Translations under genes and position numbers: made by a program | DNA from: Bolinopsis microptera | Lineage: Eukaryota > Ctenophora > Tentaculata > Lobata > Bolinopsidae | Reading direction: 5' to 3' | Length of the DNA: 64,000 nt | Assembly: GCF_026151205.1 (NCBI RefSeq) | Contig: NC_087081.1 | Location: forward strand, 2,237,246 to 2,301,245 | Shown here: in pieces, positions 59,801-64,000 of the stretch | Layout of the letters: the number at the start of each line of letters is the position of its first letter | Numbering within the stretch: position 1 is the first letter of the stretch | The notes under the pieces: model-generated | What the model was told of the DNA's origin: nothing | Seen by the model: the letters and a program-made list of their open reading frames with translations, nothing else | Databases searched by the model: none

Positions 59801-62507
59801 CCTTAGAGAACACTAAGACATTATGTAGTATTGATTGTTAAGACCCCTTACCCTTTCTCCCTTAACCTCACAACTTACTAACGCCTCTCTCCACAGTGAT
59901 CCTCCTCCCACTGAAGAACTTACAGCTGGAAAGGAGGTGCACCTGCTTCATGGCAATAACAAACTCATAAAAGCGATTTGTTTTCCATTTGAGGAGGGGG
60001 TAGAAAGAATTGTGCATTGTAAAGCACTCAACCCTAACGAAGAGCGCTTTATCATAAAAGAAGTATATCATCAGAATTTTAACAATGATATCATATTCAA
60101 TGATGATTTCCATGTAGCGGGTGCCCCCATCAAATGGGACACTCGATGTCTTGCAATTTGTCCAGCAAAAAGGATGACTCTTTACTACAATAAGACTGCA
60201 GTGTTTGCTGGTGTCATCATAAATGATGAAGAGATGAGTAAATCAGATAACAGCTCATGCTCCGTGAAGATAGAATCATGCTTCCTTAGAAGTGCCATGA
60301 AATGGCCAGCCTACAACCAAGAGCAACATACAGTTGGTAGCATTGTCAATTGGAAAAGAAAAGACATGCGTCCAATGAAGGAGAAACAAAGAAAGACAGC
60401 AGCTATTGTACCAGCTCAGCCTGCTACTAATGAGATCACGAGAGAGACCGTCGTAGCTCAGTCTCCTGTTCACGATACACCAGCTGTTGCAGAACCATCT
60501 GCTACACAGTACAACTGCTTTACCAAGCAAGGACAGTGCATTGGGGTTGTCATATGTCACCCTGACTTTACTGTTTTCAAAGGGATGGAAGTAACTGAAA
60601 ACGAAACTGTAATAGAAGTCAAGAGTATTATACCCGGCATTGTCGACTTACCAGATGACTTTACTGAAGGGAAAAAGTTAAGATGGTCGAAAATATCCCT
60701 AGAAAAGATACAGATGAAAGGAATAGACAAGAAAAAGAAAGGGCGAGGTGTAAAACGAGGACAGAACAAAGATACTTGGGACAGATCTATAAACAAGAAA
60801 AAGAGAGAGATGGGCCAGGAGTATATTGGTGGTAGTGGCAAGAAAAGAAAAGCAGTGCCAGCAAAACAATTCGACACTGAATATGTTTGTAAGGAGTCTT
60901 GTTCAATGGACTGCAAAAAGATCCCTCTAGAAGACAGAAAGGTCCTGTTTGAGAAGTATTGGGCATTAGACAAGTCCGGAAAAGACCAAATGCTGATCAT
61001 AAGGGCTACGATGGTGCCAAAAGCTAAATCGAGCAACACGAATGCGCCCTCAAGGCGTAAGAACACTATTCACTACAAACTGAATGATAGAAAAGTTTGT
61101 CAGCAGATGTTCGTGAAAACATTCGCGATAACCAACAATCATATCAACAGATTGTTGAAGAGGCATGGCAGCCAAGGGGTTGGTTCTGGCAATTACGGCA
61201 GAAAAACCTTGTTGACTTCACAAGTTAAGGAAATAATACATGATGTGGTTGAACAGATGCCAAAGTTCAACATTCACTATAGTGACACTTCTAAGGAAGC
61301 AGAGAATGTGGTGTATTTGGCACCGACAACAACGATACAAGGTATATTTGAAGAAGTCGAGAGAAAGCTTGATCTTGCTAAGGTGACTGAGAAGCCCAAA
61401 TATGGAACTTTCCGCATGTATTTTAACAAAGCTTTCCCCAATGTGAAGACAAAAGCTATGAGCACAGATAAGTGCAATGTGTGTGATGATGTCACAAAGA
61501 CCATAGAGGAGAAAGAATTACATGTCCGACAACAGAAAGATGCTATGAGGCAGCATCAAGAGGACCAGAAGGATCCCTGGACTTTCACTTTTGACATGCA
61601 GTCAACAATGCCTCTGCCAAAAGTGGAAAACAACTTGGCATTTTACAAACGTCAGTTGTGGCTGTATAACGAGGGCGTCCATCACCACACTTCAAACAAT
61701 GCGACAATGTTTCTTTGGCTCGAGTCTGAAGGGGGAAAGGGCAGCCACGAGATTTGTTCTGTGCTATATAAGCACATAATGCTACCATCAACACAGAGCA
61801 TAATTGAACAACATGGACGCCTTGTTTACTGGTGCGACTCCACCGTGAGTCAGAACAGGAACACCATCGTCGCCTGGTTTGTTAAATGGGTAGTTGACAA
61901 CACTCCAGGTTTGAAGAAAATTGCCGTTAAGTTTTTTGTAACTGGTCACAGCTACAATGCAGGAGATCGTGACTTTGGTCTAATCAAGAAAAAAATAGCT
62001 AAAGTTGAGTCCATCTTTACTGTGGAGCATTACATGAAGCTGATGGAAAAGGCCAGGAAAAATCCGTATCCCTTCTCCATTGTCAGAATGACGTCTGCTG
62101 ACATATTCGACTTCACAGCTGCTACATTGGCTAATGGGCTTAGCTTCTTCAAGAGCGCAGATATATTTGGAAAGCATCCTAACAGTGAAGCACATGTCAA
62201 AGTACAATGGTTCCTTATCCGCTGCTTCGAGGCTTCTGAAGAACTACTGGGATATAAAGTTGCGTATGACTTTAACAGTGATGATGAGGTCCTTACATGT
62301 GACTTTACTGACCTCAATGACAGGGTAAAAAGAGGGAGAAACAAAGAAAAGAGAGTACATGGCAGCCCTAAGAGGATATACGGTCCAGAAGGAAAGAATA
62401 TCACAAAGGGGAAATTTGAAGACATTCAAGAACTTCTCAAGTTTGTCCCACCTGTTTACCATGCCTTCTACAACGAGCTACCTCATACAGAAAAAAAGAA
62501 GAAATAG
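56875..62507 (+). CDS. Transposase-like protein, Tudor-like N-terminus and DDE-like core
   Basis: Five exons with consistent phases: 56875-56955, 57127-57211, 57386-57463, 57642-59736, 59897-62507; 1,649 residues. A basic N-terminus (KKRTKRPPKR) suits nuclear import. Residues about 28-80 (RKFKVNDKVKAKW..WFDA..GGYCELLFTDGHKLD-like) look like a Tudor/PWWP-type barrel. Residues about 98-605 are 24 repeats of 21 residues (IDNSTEVQS core). A second stretch of similar style starts EVHLLHGNNKLIKA. Then come a Cys cluster (CKESCSMDCKK), CNVCDD, FTFDMQSTMPLP, VYWCDSTVSQNRN and GHSYNAGDRDFG, whose aspartates (near 61593, 61837, 61966) are candidate DDE/RNase H-fold catalytic residues. The C-terminal half resembles a family of uncharacterised animal transposon proteins (I recall DUF7869; unverified). 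Confidence 0.8.
57686..59212 (+). repeat. 63-bp coding minisatellite, 24 units, inside the transposase
   Basis: Units of 63 bp (first to last CAACAGCACA anchor: 57691 to 59203, 24 x 63) encode 21 residues each, with variants PPPG/PSRG, STV/SIV/STA and LSA/LSS. Repeated variant patterns (for example the blocks at both ends with PPPD, SIV, SIV) show duplication of multi-unit blocks. Two ORFs of over 500 codons on the opposite strand are periodicity artefacts. Confidence 0.95.
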
Positions 62508-62744
62508 TTGTATGAAGGACGTGTTAAAAATCCTAATTGAAAGTGTATTTTATCATATTTTTGTAATTTAGAGGCTTTTAAAAAGATTTTTCATAATGGT
62601 ATTTAAGTCATTGCGCACTTAATTGACCACATGGCTGGCTTGTTAGATTATTAATGTCGTTTTGACAAGAAACTTGAGCAAAATCTAATGTATTTTTTCA
62701 AGTCAAATGGTATAACTAGACACATTTTATAGACTTTAGCCAAC
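62508..62744. other. Transposase 3' flank
   Basis: Short AT-rich region after the stop codon, presumably the 3' UTR, before the right palindrome cluster. Confidence 0.5.
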
Positions 62745-62945
62745 CCAAATGGTATATCTTCAGATATACCATTCTCAGTTCAATCATTTTATTGTTTATA
62801 GTATAGAAAAAATGGTATATCGTGAGATATACCAGTTTTAGTATAATTCTAGTTTTAAAAATGGTATATAGACAGATATACCATTTTTAAGAAGTGTTTT
62901 TTACTTAAAAGTGGTATAACTAGTAGTTGAAGGGATATAAATCGC
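62745..62945. promoter_or_regulatory. Right subterminal palindrome cluster of the transposon
   Basis: Three full hairpins of the TGGTATAT/ATATACCA type (near 62750, 62812 and 62862) and a half-site at 62920. They mirror the left cluster. Confidence 0.7.
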
Positions 62946-63137
62946 TTAAATTCAATCTATTTTAAATCATTTTATATATCTGAAGTTCGAGTACTTACTG
63001 TCTATGCCTAAACAAACAATTTAGGCTAAAATCAAGAAGTCATCATGATATGGGATCTTTTAAATCAGTAAAATGCATTTATCTCAAAACTATCAAAAAC
63101 AGATATACCAGTTTTGCATGTGGTCCCTCATATATGT

Positions 63138-64000
63138 ATGTATAGACGCTTCGGCAGTCAATTGTAGCCTACATTTAAGTGTCCGTAGATTCAAAAGTAT
63201 AAAAGATACAGTGCTTTCGAACCACAGGTTTTAAAAATAATCGTTTATACTTTAGTTTACATTATATCGAAAAATAATTTAACGTCATCATCATCACTTG
63301 ATGACGTCATCAAGTTAAGTGTTTTTAAAACTTGATTTTTGACAAAATAACAACTTTTTAAATCGATTTAACACTATTTAGGAGTAATTTTGTTCAAAAT
63401 CTGAGGACATTTTTACCTTAGATAATTGTTCAAGCATTCTGAAAATCTACGGGAAAAGTTTCCTACCTTGCTCCTTCATAAAGATATTCGCTATTGAAGT
63501 TAGTGCTTTTTTGAAGAATAATTTTATAAAAACACAAAAGTTGTGAATTAGTATCCTTTGGTGTTGGGCCATCCCTTGGGTTGTGGAGCTCAATTTTGCT
63601 TTCTAAAGGTCTAAATTGTGTAATAGGCTAGTTTTAAAGTTGAAAATCGAAAAGTCGCACACGTGGGGACACGCCCAAATTGATTTAAAATAGCCAAAAT
63701 CACTGAAAATTGTTATTTTCACGATTTTTATCAAATTTGGAGTCCCGTTGTGATTTAAGTTCTTTTTGAAATCTTCTGAAACTTTGCATGATTATCAAAT
63801 TACTATATATAAAATGCCACTATGCAAAAAGTTACGGTGATTCAATATTGTATGCGCACGCAACGTCCGCTCAAAGTTTGCACGTGCGAAAGGTGAGAAT
63901 TTTGCTCATTCGTGATTTCGAATATATTCTGCACGATATTTAAATGGCATTATATATGAATTTAATGCCAACTTGAATGATTAAAAAGTGCCATATTCAG
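63138..64000 (+). repeat. Repeat family U, copy 4 (cut by window end)
   Basis: Forward copy beginning TATAGACGCTTCGGCAGTCA and running off the window. It retains the CRE-type palindrome and the GCGCACGCAACGTCCGCTCA block. It lies directly beyond the transposon's right end. Confidence 0.8.

Larger units (their letters stand above)
55684..63129 (+). mobile_element. 7.4-kb autonomous-looking DNA transposon
   Basis: The ends are exact inverted repeats of 30 bp, beginning GAGGGACCACATGCAAAACT. ATATAT flanks both sides (55678-55683 and 63130-63135), allowing a target duplication of up to 6 bp, ambiguous in TA-rich DNA. Both ends carry clusters of short palindromes built on TGGTATATCTGCAGATATACC, absent from the middle. 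One multi-exon gene in between encodes a transposase-like protein with no stop or frameshift in my exon model. Insertion is beside repeat families F and U, so it is younger than they are. The superfamily is not assigned. Confidence 0.88.

Overview
The window is animal (metazoan) nuclear DNA. The evidence is GT-AG introns with consistent phases, a tRNA-Tyr with an intron in the usual place, animal gene families (SLC6 transporter, seven-transmembrane receptor, thrombospondin type 1 repeat, cytosolic sulfotransferases), Penelope-like retroelement fragments and DNA transposons. Base composition is AT-rich. I cannot name the species. An AT-rich, transposon-rich invertebrate, possibly a non-bilaterian, would fit, but that is inference.

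Layout. 0.6-1.4 kb: a small secreted TSP1/cysteine-rich protein gene (minus). 2.6-4.8 kb: most of a single-pass membrane protein gene with a CC..CC..CC ectodomain and a PPxY tail (plus), whose last exon carries an 18-bp repeat with an E-box in each unit. 4.8-8.1 kb: no gene seen. 8.1-11.3 kb: two adjacent satellites (61 bp x about 18; 48 bp x 39). 12.2-21.5 kb: an SLC6 symporter gene assembled here from 15 exons. Its introns hold a complete membrane-anchored PhlG-like hydrolase gene, a hAT-type MITE with an 8-bp target duplication, and a tRNA-Tyr. 21.5-29.1 kb: no gene seen. 29.3-46.0 kb: an 11-exon rhodopsin-like receptor gene whose 13.2-kb intron 9 contains, on the other strand, three near-identical single-exon sulfotransferase genes in a tandemly duplicated segment. 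The same segment carries Penelope GIY-YIG endonuclease fragments, tandem hammerhead-ribozyme units of about 278 nt with tRNA-like boxes, and (in one copy only) an 896-bp palindrome with an 11-bp target-site duplication. 46.4-55.7 kb: nested non-coding repeat families. 55.7-63.1 kb: a complete-looking 7.4-kb DNA transposon with terminal inverted repeats and a five-exon transposase gene of about 1,649 residues (Tudor-like N-terminus, 24 x 21-residue repeat, DDE-like C-terminus). 63.1-64.0 kb: one more copy of the 1-kb repeat family.

The most interesting items are the hammerhead-ribozyme units beside Penelope fragments, the intact transposon with clustered subterminal palindromes, and the palindromic insertion whose empty site survives in the paralogous segment. 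Genes are nested inside other genes twice. All exon models are hand-built from splice signals and phase agreement. They have not been checked against transcripts.
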